DNA from: Triglochin maritima
Lineage: Eukaryota; Streptophyta; Magnoliopsida; Alismatales; Juncaginaceae
Length of the DNA: 64,000 nt
Direction of reading: 5' to 3'
Assembly (NCBI GenBank): GCA_963682175.1
Contig: OY821789.1
Span: 31,502,188-31,566,187, forward strand
Shown here: in pieces, positions 34,082 through 44,806 of the stretch
Position numbering within the stretch: the stretch's first letter is position 1
Layout: every line of letters begins with the position of its first letter
Notes under the pieces: generated by a model
Told to the model about the DNA's origin: nothing
What the model saw: only the letters and a program-made list of their open reading frames with translations
The model's database searches: none
Made by a program: the position numbers and the translations under genes

Positions 34082-35302
34082 TGATGGGAATTAAATTTAT
34101 ACCGCAAGTGCACGGCGTCAATGGAGACGTGGCAAATACGGGTCGAACACGAGGATGGAGAGATTTTGTTATTAGTGTGATTTCGATTGGGGGAAGAAGG
34201 AGAGAAGAAATAAATGGGTTTTGAGATTTTTGGATTTTAATTATCTAAAGCAAGAAACAAGAACAAATAAACTAAAACAAGAACAAAGAGGTGAATTCCG
34301 TCGGGTGGAGGTTTAGATTTAAGGTTTAGATTAGAGAATTTAGAAACTTATAATAAATCATATTAGTTATAAAGCATTACATGATAAATGATTTAACATA
34401 AACTCAAGTAATCAAAATATACTAACACGAAATTAAAATAATAACATTCATTCATCTTCTCTTCACCCTAATCCGTCACCTCCACCCTTTGGAAGGAGTT
34501 AGAAACTCATAGAGGGAGGAAGAAGGGATCCTAGAGGCATTACAAAAGAAAAGTAAAAACAAGAAATAAAAGACATAATTTTATTACTAAAATAAAGACA
34601 AGTACAAATAACAACTAAAAACTAGGTCTAAGGCCAAAGACCCTTCTACCATCGTTCTCGGGGCTATTTATAGCTGATACAAGGGATCCCAATATATAAA
34701 TGGAACGTACACGCGTCAATACAGCATTGGTAAAAATTTGAGAACACGGATCAACTTTTGTGCGGCTAAATCGCCACAATTTGTACATGAGGTGCGGCGG
34801 AATCGCCACCTTTTTGGCTCGGATTCGATCCAGATTTTTCCTGTGTGTTTATGGTATGATTTGATCCTCCTTTGCGCGTCTGGATTGATTCTTTCCATTC
34901 TTTTGAGCTCCGGATTAATTCCTTTATATATATGGAGATATACATTGATTTTTCTATATATTTTCTCCAAGAGAATAAAAGCTACTTGTGATTTGCAATT
35001 AGGTCCTTGACTTTTTGCAGTTAAGTCCCCGGTTACTTTTGTGCTTAAGTCCTTGTTCTTTTTGCAATTAGGACTTGAATGCTTTTATGCTTGGATACAT
35101 TTCCATTTGTAACCCGATAAACTTGAACTTGGTCTTTATGATAGAAATGAATCTTTTGCACGCGTTTATGCTCGGGATGTGGGTAAATTGCATTCAGGTC
35201 CCTGTATTCTGTAAATAAGACTAAACACATACCTTAGTAGCATTTATTGATGTAAAAGTAATCTAAATGAAAGACATATGATGTAATGTATGCAATGCAT
35301 CA
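34082..35302 (-). repeat. 3' LTR of the minus-strand Athila-type element
   Basis: 1221 bp. On the plus strand it begins TGATGGGAATT and ends AATGCATCA. A TATA box reads GGCTATTTATAGCTG-complement (minus TATAAATAG) at about 34667-34675. Adjacent purine tract at 35303-35317. Nearly identical to 40257-41477. Confidence 0.93.
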
Positions 35303-36393
35303 AATACCCCCACACCTAGATTTTGCTAGTCCCTAGCAAAACAGAAGATACGAAAAATAAAAGCAGGGAAATCCTAACTCACTTTCGTAGGAATCACGGT
35401 TACACTTAGCATGTGCAACAAGCCTTTAAACCTCCAAGTTTCCTTAGAGGACGAGTTTTGTCTCGTGAGGGTTTTCAGTTGACACACCCACAAAGTCTTA
35501 AATCAACATTCCATTAATAGCTCTTAATATCTCCACCTTAACCTTATACATCTCACTTAGAATTCTTGTATGCTCATTATATGAATCTAACTCATTAAAA
35601 ATATGACTTGGTCTTTGTTCCTCCAACATTCACACCACTAATCCTTCTACACATGTTTATCACTTGAATTATTTTGCACGCCTCCTCTGGTGGTGAAGTA
35701 TCATTCGGATCAACCATGGCATGGATCATTCTTTTAGCTTTGGGCATTGAGTATTATTTTTTTTCTTTTCTTTTCTTCCGTGATTCAACACATTTGCTTT
35801 TTGACACTTTTACCCTTTTGCATTCGTGTAGCGAGTTTGGTCGATAATCCCGAGCTGGTAGACTCAAGTTACCGGGTTTCAAGATACCCCTACGGACCAG
35901 TGACTCAAAGGCTTGGGCTTTTGTAATCATTTTGCAAAATGTGTTTTCTTCACTTTATTCCTTTATTTTTATTTTCCTCAAGGCTTAATTGCTATTAGAA
36001 GTCCACACTTCCCGGTATATTTTCCTCAACCTCTGCTTTTTATCAACCACTTCAAAGATTTGATTCATCCAATTTAAGTGCATACATGTCTAAAAGGGCA
36101 ATGTGTTATTTCTTTGGAACTTAGATTTATATCACAATTTCTACAAGCAGAACTATATAATAAGGAACAAAAACTCAATGCAATTTGTACACGGGTTTTT
36201 ACAGTTCAATCTTAAGCTATGTCATGAAACATTGATGATTTTTTTTAGAAATAAAAGACAGATCTATAGATAAATATGTACATAAACATCCCCCCACACC
36301 TAAATCATGCATTGTCCTCAATGTATGTAAATATAAAGCAAATGCACTTATTACCTTGGTGAATTGCGGTGGAAGGATGGAATTTGCTCAAAG
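35303..36393 (-). other. Non-coding 3' part of the minus-strand Athila-type element
   Basis: Counterpart of 9638-10745. It has the polypurine tract beside the LTR (35303-35317) and an internal look-alike (about 36290-36302). No domain is recognised. Confidence 0.75.
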
Positions 36394-38826
36394 TCAACCA
36401 TAGTCAGAACTGGATTGAATGACACCATATTGGTGCATGTATCCAGTTGAATTGTTCCCCATGTTGCAATGAGCGTCCTGAGTTACAGGTTCCACACCCC
36501 TCACATAAATTGGTTCTCTTATATGCTCGAGTGACGGTGGGTGTGTAGATGAATTCCTCCCCTTTTTCTTACTTCCTTTTTGATTTTGTGACGATTCAGA
36601 AATATTATAGATACGCGATTTCATCACAACATCACTTTGATTGCATATTATTTCTGGCTCACTATCAATATGAAAGATATTAAATTCAGCTTTTAAGTTC
36701 CCAAAAGATAATTGCATGAGCCCATTTCGACAGTTTATCAATGCTTCAGAAGTGGCCAAAAAGGGTCTGCCTAGAATTACAGGGATTTGTCGATTATGAT
36801 TTACAACAGGTACGGTATCTAGTACGACAAAATCCACTGGGTAAATGAAGTCACCAACCTTGATCAAAACATCCTCTACTACACCTCTTGGTTTCTTAAT
36901 AGAGCAATCAGCAAATTGAAGGGTTGTCCTAGAGGGTTTTAGTGGACCAAGGTTCATTTGCTCATAGACAGAGTATGGGAGTAGGTTAACACTAGCACCA
37001 AGGTCTAGAAGGGCTTTGTTGATAAAAGTATCTCCTATTGAACATGAAATTGTGGGACACCCAGGATCCTTATATTTTATAGGAGATGTGTTGGACAAAA
37101 TAGAACTTATGTTTGCAGTTAAGAATGCCTTCTTTGGTACGTTCGTTTTTCTCTTTTTAGTGCACAAATCTTTTAAGAATTTAGCATAAGCAGGTATTTG
37201 TTGAATCATGTCTAAGAGTGGAATGTTCACCTTAACTTGCTTAAATACTTCCAAGATTTTCTCTATTTGTGCACTTGAGTTCTTTTTGAGTCTATTAGGG
37301 AATGGAGCTTTAGGAACATAGACTCGCTCAGGTTCAGGTTGAGCTATGGGTTCAGGTTGAGTAGGTGGGTTGGGCGTTTCAGATTGGACGTCAGGTTCAA
37401 TGGTTAGGTTATATGTGGCAGTTTGATGGCTAGATTGATTAGACGTTCTAGGATTTACCACATTATTATCAATCTGTCTTCCGGACCGTAATGATACTAC
37501 AACATTTATTTGTTGGAACGGTCCTTCTTCATTAACCATTTGAACCGGTCTAGGGTTGTTATTTCCAGAAGGTGGTTGATAGGATTGATATGAATTATTA
37601 GATCTAGGGTTCACCTCAGGTTGACTTGGAAACCGACCATTTTCTCTTTCACCTACTATGTGTGCTAGTTGGCTGACTTGTGTCTCTAGCCTTTGGAAGG
37701 TCTGGTTGGTTGTTTGTATAAAAGTTTTCATCAAATTTTCCAAGCTTGTCAACGTAACCTCATGATCGTTATTGTTACTAAACCCAGATGATGTATTATT
37801 TTGGTTATACGGGTTTGGTTGTTGTCTAGGAGGTTGACCATGTTGGTTTGATGAGAAATTAGAATTATTACGCCAACCCGAGTTATAGGTTGATGCGTAT
37901 GGGTCATTTCTAGCATGGTTATACATGGCATTAACTTGGTCCCATTCCGCACAATCCTCCATTACATGACCAGTCTGACCACATCTAGAGCACGGGATAG
38001 TCGAGGCTTGATTCACTCGGGTTTGGGTTTGTAGCTCTAAACTTTCCATTCTGCGCATAAGGGTAGCTAGTTTTGCTTCAGCCGCTATGTTGGCATCTAC
38101 AGCTAAGACACCTGGTTTGGGTTGACTTGCTATTCTAGATCCAATACTCGGGTTAAGCGGTGTTCTAGCATTGTCCCATTGCATACTGTTTTCAGCTAAT
38201 TCCTCAAGGAAAGTCCAGGCATCATTTTCATTTTTCGACATAAAGTTCCCTTGGCTTACGGATTCTACCATAACTCTAGATGTGGGTGTCAATCCCTCAT
38301 AAATAATTTGGCATAATTGCCATCTTGGAATTCCATGATGAGGGCATTGGGTCAGAACACTTTTGAATCTTTCTAGATAGGAATAGAACGGCTCGCTCTC
38401 AGACTGAACGAATGCAACAATTTCATTCCTAATCCTCATAGTCTTATGGTTGGGGAAATATATTTTTAGGAAAACTTGAACAAACTCAGCCCAACTTCTA
38501 ATGGATCTTTCTGCTAGACTATATAGCCATTTCTTAGCGTCGTCCTTCAGTGCTAGAGGCACGAATTTCAGACGCACTGCCTCCTCAGGGATATGCTGGT
38601 ATTGCATAAGAGAGCAGATTTCCTCAAATTCTCTAAGGAAGAGATATGGGTCTTCCCTAGAGGTGAACTTAGGCAACATACTCATGTATTGTGCCTTAAG
38701 TTCGAAGTCGCGACCCGGTATGGTGGGCATAACGATGCACGATGGCTGAGCAGCCATCGCTGGATAGCATCGATCCCTCAGAGTTATGGGTTGCACAACA
38801 GGCGGGTCCACTACGTTCTCACCCAT
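36394..38826 (-). CDS. Gag-protease polyprotein, Athila-type
   Basis: An uninterrupted frame of about 810 residues from ATG at 38826 (open further upstream) to the stop at 36394. Gag motifs are YLFLREFEE, WAEFVQVFLKIYFP and YSYLERFKSVL. The zinc knuckle is CSRCGQTGHVMEDC (minus strand, about 37950-37995). The protease has LDLGASVNLLP, then VILGRPFLAT. The protein differs from the copy at 7208-9637 mostly by scattered substitutions and a few short indels, chiefly in the Asn/Gln/Pro-rich middle. Gag would package the RNA and the protease would cut the polyprotein. With both LTRs present this copy could be transcribed, but it needs outside reverse transcriptase and integrase. Confidence 0.92.
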   Translation of the reverse strand: MGENVVDPPVVQPITLRDRCYPAMAAQPSCIVMPTIPGRDFELKAQYMSMLPKFTSREDPYLFLREFEEICSLMQYQHIPEEAVRLKFVPLALKDDAKKWLYSLAERSIRSWAEFVQVFLKIYFPNHKTMRIRNEIVAFVQSESEPFYSYLERFKSVLTQCPHHGIPRWQLCQIIYEGLTPTSRVMVESVSQGNFMSKNENDAWTFLEELAENSMQWDNARTPLNPSIGSRIASQPKPGVLAVDANIAAEAKLATLMRRMESLELQTQTRVNQASTIPCSRCGQTGHVMEDCAEWDQVNAMYNHARNDPYASTYNSGWRNNSNFSSNQHGQPPRQQPNPYNQNNTSSGFSNNNDHEVTLTSLENLMKTFIQTTNQTFQRLETQVSQLAHIVGERENGRFPSQPEVNPRSNNSYQSYQPPSGNNNPRPVQMVNEEGPFQQINVVVSLRSGRQIDNNVVNPRTSNQSSHQTATYNLTIEPDVQSETPNPPTQPEPIAQPEPERVYVPKAPFPNRLKKNSSAQIEKILEVFKQVKVNIPLLDMIQQIPAYAKFLKDLCTKKRKTNVPKKAFLTANISSILSNTSPIKYKDPGCPTISCSIGDTFINKALLDLGASVNLLPYSVYEQMNLGPLKPSRTTLQFADCSIKKPRGVVEDVLIKVGDFIYPVDFVVLDTVPVVNHNRQIPVILGRPFLATSEALINCRNGLMQLSFGNLKAEFNIFHIDSEPEIICNQSDVVMKSRIYNISESSQNQKGSKKKGRNSSTHPPSLEHIREPIYVRGVEPVTQDAHCNMGNNSTGYMHQYGVIQSSSDYG

Positions 38827-40232
38827 TGGATCCGGGTGAGGTGGTACAGCAGGTGGATTGGGGCTAAGTTCCAGACTGGAATCTAGATGAACTCGTGAGA
38901 GTCGATTACTCAAGTCCCGAATCCAAATCTGAGTGCACCGGGTTGAATCAATTTTTGAATTCAAATTCGAAATTTTAATTCCAAATTTAATTTCAAAAAT
39001 TAATTAATTATTTTTTTTATATTTTCGTTTTTTTATATTTGTTTTTATGTTTTTTTTTCAAAAGGGAAACTTACAATAGAATGGGGAAAGATGAGAAAGG
39101 AATCCTAATCTAGAGAATTGAGGTGAGAAGAGAAAGAAGACTCGGATGAGAAGGGAAACCTAACTCTAAAGATAGAAAGGGGGTTGGTCAGAAAATTCTT
39201 AAGAAAGCATGGTTCAAACAATCCTAGACCTAGTGTCGCTTAGATCTAGACGACTCCTAACTGGTTGAGTCGAATTGATTCGCTTGATTCACCTCCCTCA
39301 CTAATCAAACCAACTTGGCCAGACCGTGTATAGCTAGTGGGGGCGCTTCCGACAGAGTCGGTGCCAATTAGACAACCACTTCGCTTGGAAGACTTACGTC
39401 AACACAAAAACACTTTCTAGACACCAAATTAAATTCAATCGGCTTCAGGTCATAGCAAGTCAAACCAATTCTTCTCCTTAAATGAGTCTGAGTCCTTAGG
39501 GGCCAATGTCTAATTGATTTTAAATTTAAGGCTTAGGTGACACTTTAGGATTGTGTTTTGTGGGCCACGGAAGGGTGATGAAATCCCCACCGTATCTTTG
39601 CCTATGGAGTTGCCCTTAAGATAGTTTAACTTAGATCTAGCAAAGATAGTCAAACAATGGTCTTTAGTGGGGGGCAATTGCAAGGTTGTATGCAAACTAA
39701 ATTATATGCTTAAATGCAATCGTTAAAACGCGATACGTACCTTGCCTCCAGCACTCTTCAACAATAAAAATAATTTGCAAGAATTTAGCAAGAATAATGC
39801 AAACAAAACATTATATGATGCATGCACTAAGTTCTTCTAGTTTTGCCAATTTTTAGGTCAGAGTTGAATTATTGCCAATTATGGAATTTTTCCCTAACAC
39901 ATACAGTTCTATGAAAATGAAATTTTCTGAAACTAGAAATTACGAGGAAAAAGGCAACAAAGGTTACCTACGCAATGCTCAGTCGGGTTCACCGCCCGCT
40001 CTCGAAATTTCAATAGCTCCACGCGTCCACCCAGAGATGGTGTTAACCCCAGAAAAATTTGAAGCCCAGATGCTTCAATTGTGCGGCGATTCCGCCGCCC
40101 TTGTTGCTCAGACTGCGCTCAGATTTCGCCGCGCGCTCTGTTGTCTCCTGAAACACAAATCCAAATAGTTAGATCGCGCACAAGATAAACAGAATAAAAT
40201 CGAAATCAACAAAAAACAAAATCTGTGTCGCC
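38827..40232 (-). other. 5' leader of the minus-strand Athila-type element
   Basis: Non-coding leader homologous to 5815-7207. It contains the GCGGCGATTCCGCCGC hairpin word at about 40083-40098. Confidence 0.7.
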
Positions 40233-40250
40233 TCCCCGGCAACGGCGCCA
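40233..40250 (-). promoter_or_regulatory. Primer-binding site, tRNA-Asp type
   Basis: The minus strand reads TGGCGCCGTTGCCGGGGA, 6 bp from the 5' LTR. Confidence 0.92.
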
Positions 40251-40256
40251 AAAACT

Positions 40257-41477
40257 TGATGGGAATTAAATTTATACCGCAAGTGCAGGTCGTCAATGAA
40301 GACGTGGCAAATACGGGTCGAACACGAGGATGGAGAGATTTTGTTATTAGTGTGATTTCGATTGGGGGAAGAAGGAGAGAAGAAATAAATGGGTTTTGAG
40401 ATTTTTGGATTTTAATTATCTAAAGCAAGAAACAAGAACAAATAAACTAAAACAAGAACAAAGAGGTGAATTCCGTCGGGTGGAGGTTTAGATTTAAGGT
40501 TTAGATTAGAGAATTTAGAAACTTATAATAAATCATATTAGTTATAAAGCATTACATGATAAATGATTTAACATAAACTCAAGTAATCAAAATATACTAA
40601 CACGAAATTAAAATAATAACATTCATTCATCTTCTCTTCACCCTAATCCGTCACCTCCACCCTTTGGAAGGAGTTAGAAACTTATAGAGGGAGGAAGAAG
40701 GGATCCTAGAGGCATTACAAAAGAAAAGTAAAAACAAGAAATAAAAGACATAATTTTATTACTAAAATAAAGACAAGTACAAATAACAACTAAAAACTAC
40801 GTCTAAGGCCAAGGACCCTTCTACCATCGTTCTCGGGGCTATTTATAGCCGATACAAGGGATCCCAATATATAAATGGAACGTACACACGTCAATACAGC
40901 ATTGGTAAAAATTTGAGCACACGGATCGACTTTTGTGCGGCTAAATCGCCGCAATTTGTACATGAGGTGCGGCGGAATCGCCACCTTTTTGGCTCGGATT
41001 CGATCCTGATTTTTCCTGTGTGTTTATGGTATGATTTGATCCTCCTTTGTGCGTCTGGATTGATTCTTTCCATTCTTTTGAGCTCCGGATTAATTCCTTT
41101 ATATATATGGAGATATACATTGATTTTTCTATATATTTTCTCCAAGAGAATAAAAGCTACTTGTGATTTGCAATTAGGTCCTTGACTTTTTGCAGTTAAG
41201 TCCCCGGTTACTTTTGTGCTTAAGTCCTTGTTCTTTTTGCAATTAGGACTTGAATGCTTTTATGCTTGGATACATTTCCATTTGTAACCCGATAAACTTG
41301 AACTTGGTCTTTATGATAGAAATGAATCTTTTGCACGCGTTTATGCTCGGGATGTGGGTAAATTGCATTCAGGTCCCTGTATTCTGTAAATAAGACTAAA
41401 CACATACCTTAGTAGCATTTATTGATGTAAAAGTAATCTAAATGAAAGACATATGATGCAATGTATGCAATGCATCA
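40257..41477 (-). repeat. 5' LTR of the minus-strand Athila-type element
   Basis: 1221 bp, with TG...CA ends and the same features as 34082-35302. Followed by the duplication ACAAG. Confidence 0.93.
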
Positions 41478-41486
41478 ACAAGCCAG

Positions 41487-43346
41487 CTACAACTCATCAT
41501 CCGAATACCAGTCCGAAATGCCCAGCTGATTGTGCCACGCCTCAACGAGGTCATCCAAATCTGTACATGCAGATGTCGTCTCCTCGTTCGGTATTTGGTC
41601 CTGTATCGCAAGAACTGTTGCACAACATGTATCGTCATACTCATCCACTATATGTAACATAAATATTAGTGTACACTAACAATAAAAACAAAAAATACAT
41701 TACAAATAAAAATTAATTTAGATAAACTTACCGCATCGCCACATGTCCTATTCAGTGGTCTCTCCGGTCTCGGGATGGTACCGCGCACGATAACTGGATG
41801 TGAGCACCTACCGAACCACTCCAAATAATCTGCATCACAAGTGGAAGGGTCGCGGCTACATCTCAGCTCGACTTCACATGTCCAAGTGAAGTTGGCATAC
41901 TCTTGGAAATGTCCTCCAATCCGATTTCGCGCTCGAAGCGTTGTGCCTGACGTCGTACGTCATCACAATAGTAGACCGCACTGCATGCTCTGGCGTGGGG
42001 ATGCACCTGAACGTACCTTAACTGACGCAAGACGCGATCAGGCAAATAAGGTTCTGTGATATCCAGATAACGAATAACGCCGATAAATGAAGTCTTCGGC
42101 ACAACTACAGCATGCTCAGGACCATACAACAACCACTCCACATAAACGTTTATACGTTAATATTAATAAACTTAAAATTTAAATAAACGTGAATGATATA
42201 TAATTTTATACCTATGATGAAGTCATCTAATCTAGTCGTCTACAAATGGAATGGAGTCGCCCCTCGCTCCTATCCTCTGTCCGGACAGTCCACATACGCG
42301 AACGAGGATGGTCATCCTCAATGATCTTCCGCTCCCGATGCGGGCAGAAAGGAGGAAAATACTCATATATCCAAGTCTGCAGCAGCATAAAACAACTCGT
42401 AATGGTAGAACAATCAACATGACTCGCTATCCCCAACTGGCGATACAAATATGCCAACGTCGTCGGACCCCCATAAGTACTGACCAATGGTATCTAGGTC
42501 CATCGCCTCCAATAGGTCGCGTGGTCTGACTTTGCAATCGCTCTTGTCGACAAACAAGACGCGGCCTAACAGTAACAAGAAGTAGGCAGTCATCTGCGTA
42601 TCCTTAGTCTATGGTGGTCGTCCCCGTCTGCAACAGTCGTCAACATCGTCGATGCTAACACCACCGCCACTCCAAAATGAGTTATCCCGCGTAAAACCAT
42701 CGACGTTGACCCTGAGCAACTTTGATACATAAATCTTCAGCTCAGGCGTCGATGCCTGAGCACTGACCATACAACCATCATCAGGAATGTGCAGAATCTA
42801 GAAGACGTCATGCAACATGATCGTCATCTCTCCGAAAGACAAGTGGAAAGAGTTGGTGTCAAGCTGTCACTGCTCCACAAAGGTCGAAATCAACTGCATG
42901 TCAAGGCAGGAGAACATGTTGTAAGGCAAGTGACCCAATCCGCTACCAGTAATGGTCGTTGTCATATCATCATTCATAACTGAACGCTAAGCCTACAATC
43001 TAGTACATGCTATGTGCCGTTTATGGCATTTCGGAACCTTCCGATCCTCGCCCTCCCAAATGCGTCTGGTGAGGTGGCCTCCGAAACTCGAAGTGACGCT
43101 GCCATCTAAAGGACCACCGGGCATCACACCAGTCACGATCCAAGAATCGTCATCAACCCTCTTCTTCTGAGCTCGGGTGTCTGCACTGCTCGAACTCGAA
43201 TCACCGGTCACAAACCGAGCCCGTTGGGGGGCGGCTCCCGTAGACGCCCGACCCTAAAAAAATTAATTTTTTAACTAAACGAGATATTTTACCATATTCA
43301 AGTATGTCGGAGCATCCGCTGACTCCTTTCCTAGCCTCCGAGACAT
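41487..43346 (-). pseudogene. Plant mobile domain (PMD) gene of the Mutator-like element, broken
   Basis: Starts at ATG 43346 (MSRRLGKESADAPTYL), then an intron, then RFVTGDSSSSSADTRA, GGPLDGSV, SFGGHLTRRIWEGEDR. PMD motifs follow: LISTFVEQ, a TGA stop, LDTNSFHLSFGEMTIMLHDVF, a TAG stop, ILHIPDDG; then TLAYLYRQLG, QTWIYEYFPPFC (about 42350-42385), an intron near 42150-42190, VEWLLYGPEH, YLPDRVLRQLRYVQVHP, EWFGRCSHP, another intron, and an acidic end ISDWYSDDEL with stop 41487-41489. The two stops replace Trp and probably Tyr. PMD proteins such as Arabidopsis MAIN and MAIL1 act in the nucleus in genome stability and silencing; a related branch rides on transposons. The Athila-type element inserted just beyond the stop. 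Confidence 0.82.
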
Positions 43347-43729
43347 TTTTTTTAATGAGTGTGAGAGTAATATGAAGAGAGAGTGATGTTAGGAGAATCA
43401 AATGAAGAGTTATATAGTAGAAAAGACAAAATGGTAAAATGATAATTTGCACGGGTGATTTAAGTAGTTTTTCGACGATGAATAGTAATTCAGTTTAAAA
43501 ATCATACAATCGTGACCATCAGTTTTTATTCCAATGGTTCTTTTCTTGCACTCACAACCTTATTTTTCCATAAATAATTAGATGACCTATATGTTGTTGA
43601 CTTTGTTACAGCTTCGCATTGCTTAAAAAATCTTCATTTGTTGTCATGTCTAGTTGGTTAGCAGAATTTTATTATTCACTCGTTACTTGTCATGCCTAAC
43701 TTGCTAAGGAAGTAACGGGATTACGAAGG
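43347..43729. other. Right flank of the Mutator-like element
   Basis: AT-rich, would include the promoter side of the PMD pseudogene. No terminal inverted repeat could be identified. Confidence 0.45.
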
Positions 43730-43737
43730 GCCGGCAA

Positions 43738-44058
43738 CAGGGCCGTCTCGGGAATTTTTGAGGCCCTGTGCGAAAATAAACAACGAGTCTCCTAAATTTG
43801 AAAAAAATTGTCCTCATAGTTTAAATAATAAAAATTTCACTAACTTAATGCAATATTAATTGATTTTTTTTGTTTTCTTAGCAATATTTGAGATAAATTT
43901 ATCAATGTTTATGTGTTATTTATGTGTTAACACTAATTTTATTCGCAACCCAATAAGCCCATGTACAATTTTGTTTTGTTTTGAGACCCCTCAAAATGAT
44001 GCCCGGAATGAGGCCCAGAGCAGGAGCTCACCCTGCTCCTGCTATTGGGTCGGGCCTG
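43738..44058 (-). mobile_element. hAT-type MITE, copy 2
   Basis: 321 bp, starts CAGGGCCGTCTCGGG and ends GGGTCGGGCCTG, flanked by the perfect 8-bp duplication GCCGGCAA (43730-43737 and 44059-44066). It is similar along its whole length to the reverse complement of 25617-25924. No coding capacity. Confidence 0.92.
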
Positions 44059-44066
44059 GCCGGCAA

Positions 44067-44720
44067 TGACGTATTTTGTCTTTTGATGTTACAATGGAAG
44101 CAAAAACGTAATCCTTCCTTTCTTTGATGATGTTTTGCCGATAGTATGTTTTGCACATTGTCGACACGATTTTTTTGTCATCGTGTTAGGATAATTATGT
44201 TGTAATATTAACAATTTTTATGTTAAATATAAGATTACACGTGTCAAATAAAATACACAGTAGAATCCAAACAAATCCAACAAAAAATATCATGTTTAAG
44301 AAATAGACAACAAATAAACAGATATCAGAAAAACATTCAACCGAGCCATCGATTCGTGACTTGCCTTAAAGAAAATATCACCCCCACGTACCTGTATTAT
44401 GGGTCTAACACTTTTCCCTCATGATAGAAAGTAGAAAATAGATTACCAGTATTTAATAGATGACCAAGATCAATTAGAGGGACAAAAAATAATCAACGAA
44501 TGGTTGAGATCGGTTAGAATTTAGAAAGACCAAAAATTAGTGGGAATCTTATTATTATTATTCTAGACGAGGAACCTTTGCCATACCAATTATAATTTGT
44601 GTTTGAAAAAACAATTTGGGTAGCATGGATTTCATAGGATGTTTCATAAGATGTTTTATATACAAATGTGGAAGTCTTCGTGAATATCTGAGCTAAGCTC
44701 CGTCGACAACTGAGTCACAC
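44067..44720. other. Intergenic DNA upstream of the PMD gene
   Basis: No gene recognised. It lies upstream of the promoter elements of the gene starting at 44807. Confidence 0.5.
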
Positions 44721-44748
44721 TGACGTCACTGTATACATTTATATATAG
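44721..44748 (+). promoter_or_regulatory. Putative core promoter of the PMD gene
   Basis: A palindrome TGACGTCA (44721-44728, the core bound by plant bZIP factors) is followed by a TATA box TATATATAG at 44740-44748, about 60 bp before the ATG at 44807. Spacing fits a plant promoter. No expression evidence is available from sequence. Confidence 0.5.
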
Positions 44749-44806
44749 TTCACTCTGTCCATTTCGATCCGTGTTTCTTTGACGTGAAGTAGTTACACAA
44801 ATAGCC

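Larger units (their letters stand above)
34082..41477 (-). mobile_element. Complete Athila/Tat-type non-autonomous Ty3 element
   Basis: 7396 bp, flanked by the perfect 5-bp duplication ACAAG (34077-34081 and 41478-41482). Both LTRs are 1221 bp and differ at roughly fifteen positions by eye, which suggests insertion within the last million years or so at usual plant rates. Minus-strand order: 5' LTR, tRNA-Asp-type primer-binding site, 1.4-kb leader, intact gag-protease, non-coding part with two purine tracts, 3' LTR. No polymerase or integrase. Confidence 0.95.
31312..43346. mobile_element. Degenerate Mutator-like element (transposase, OTU-like, PMD), split by an Athila-type insertion
   Basis: Left of the insertion lie transposase and OTU-like pseudogenes on the plus strand; right of it a PMD pseudogene on the minus strand, converging on it. 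Rejoining the flanks at the ACAAG duplication gives one locus in which the PMD stop lies within a few bases of the insertion site. Terminal inverted repeats of the whole element were not found, and the solo LTR adjoins the left side, so the extent is a minimum. That all three genes belong to one element is inferred from arrangement and from known association of PMD proteins with Mutator-like elements. Confidence 0.6.
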
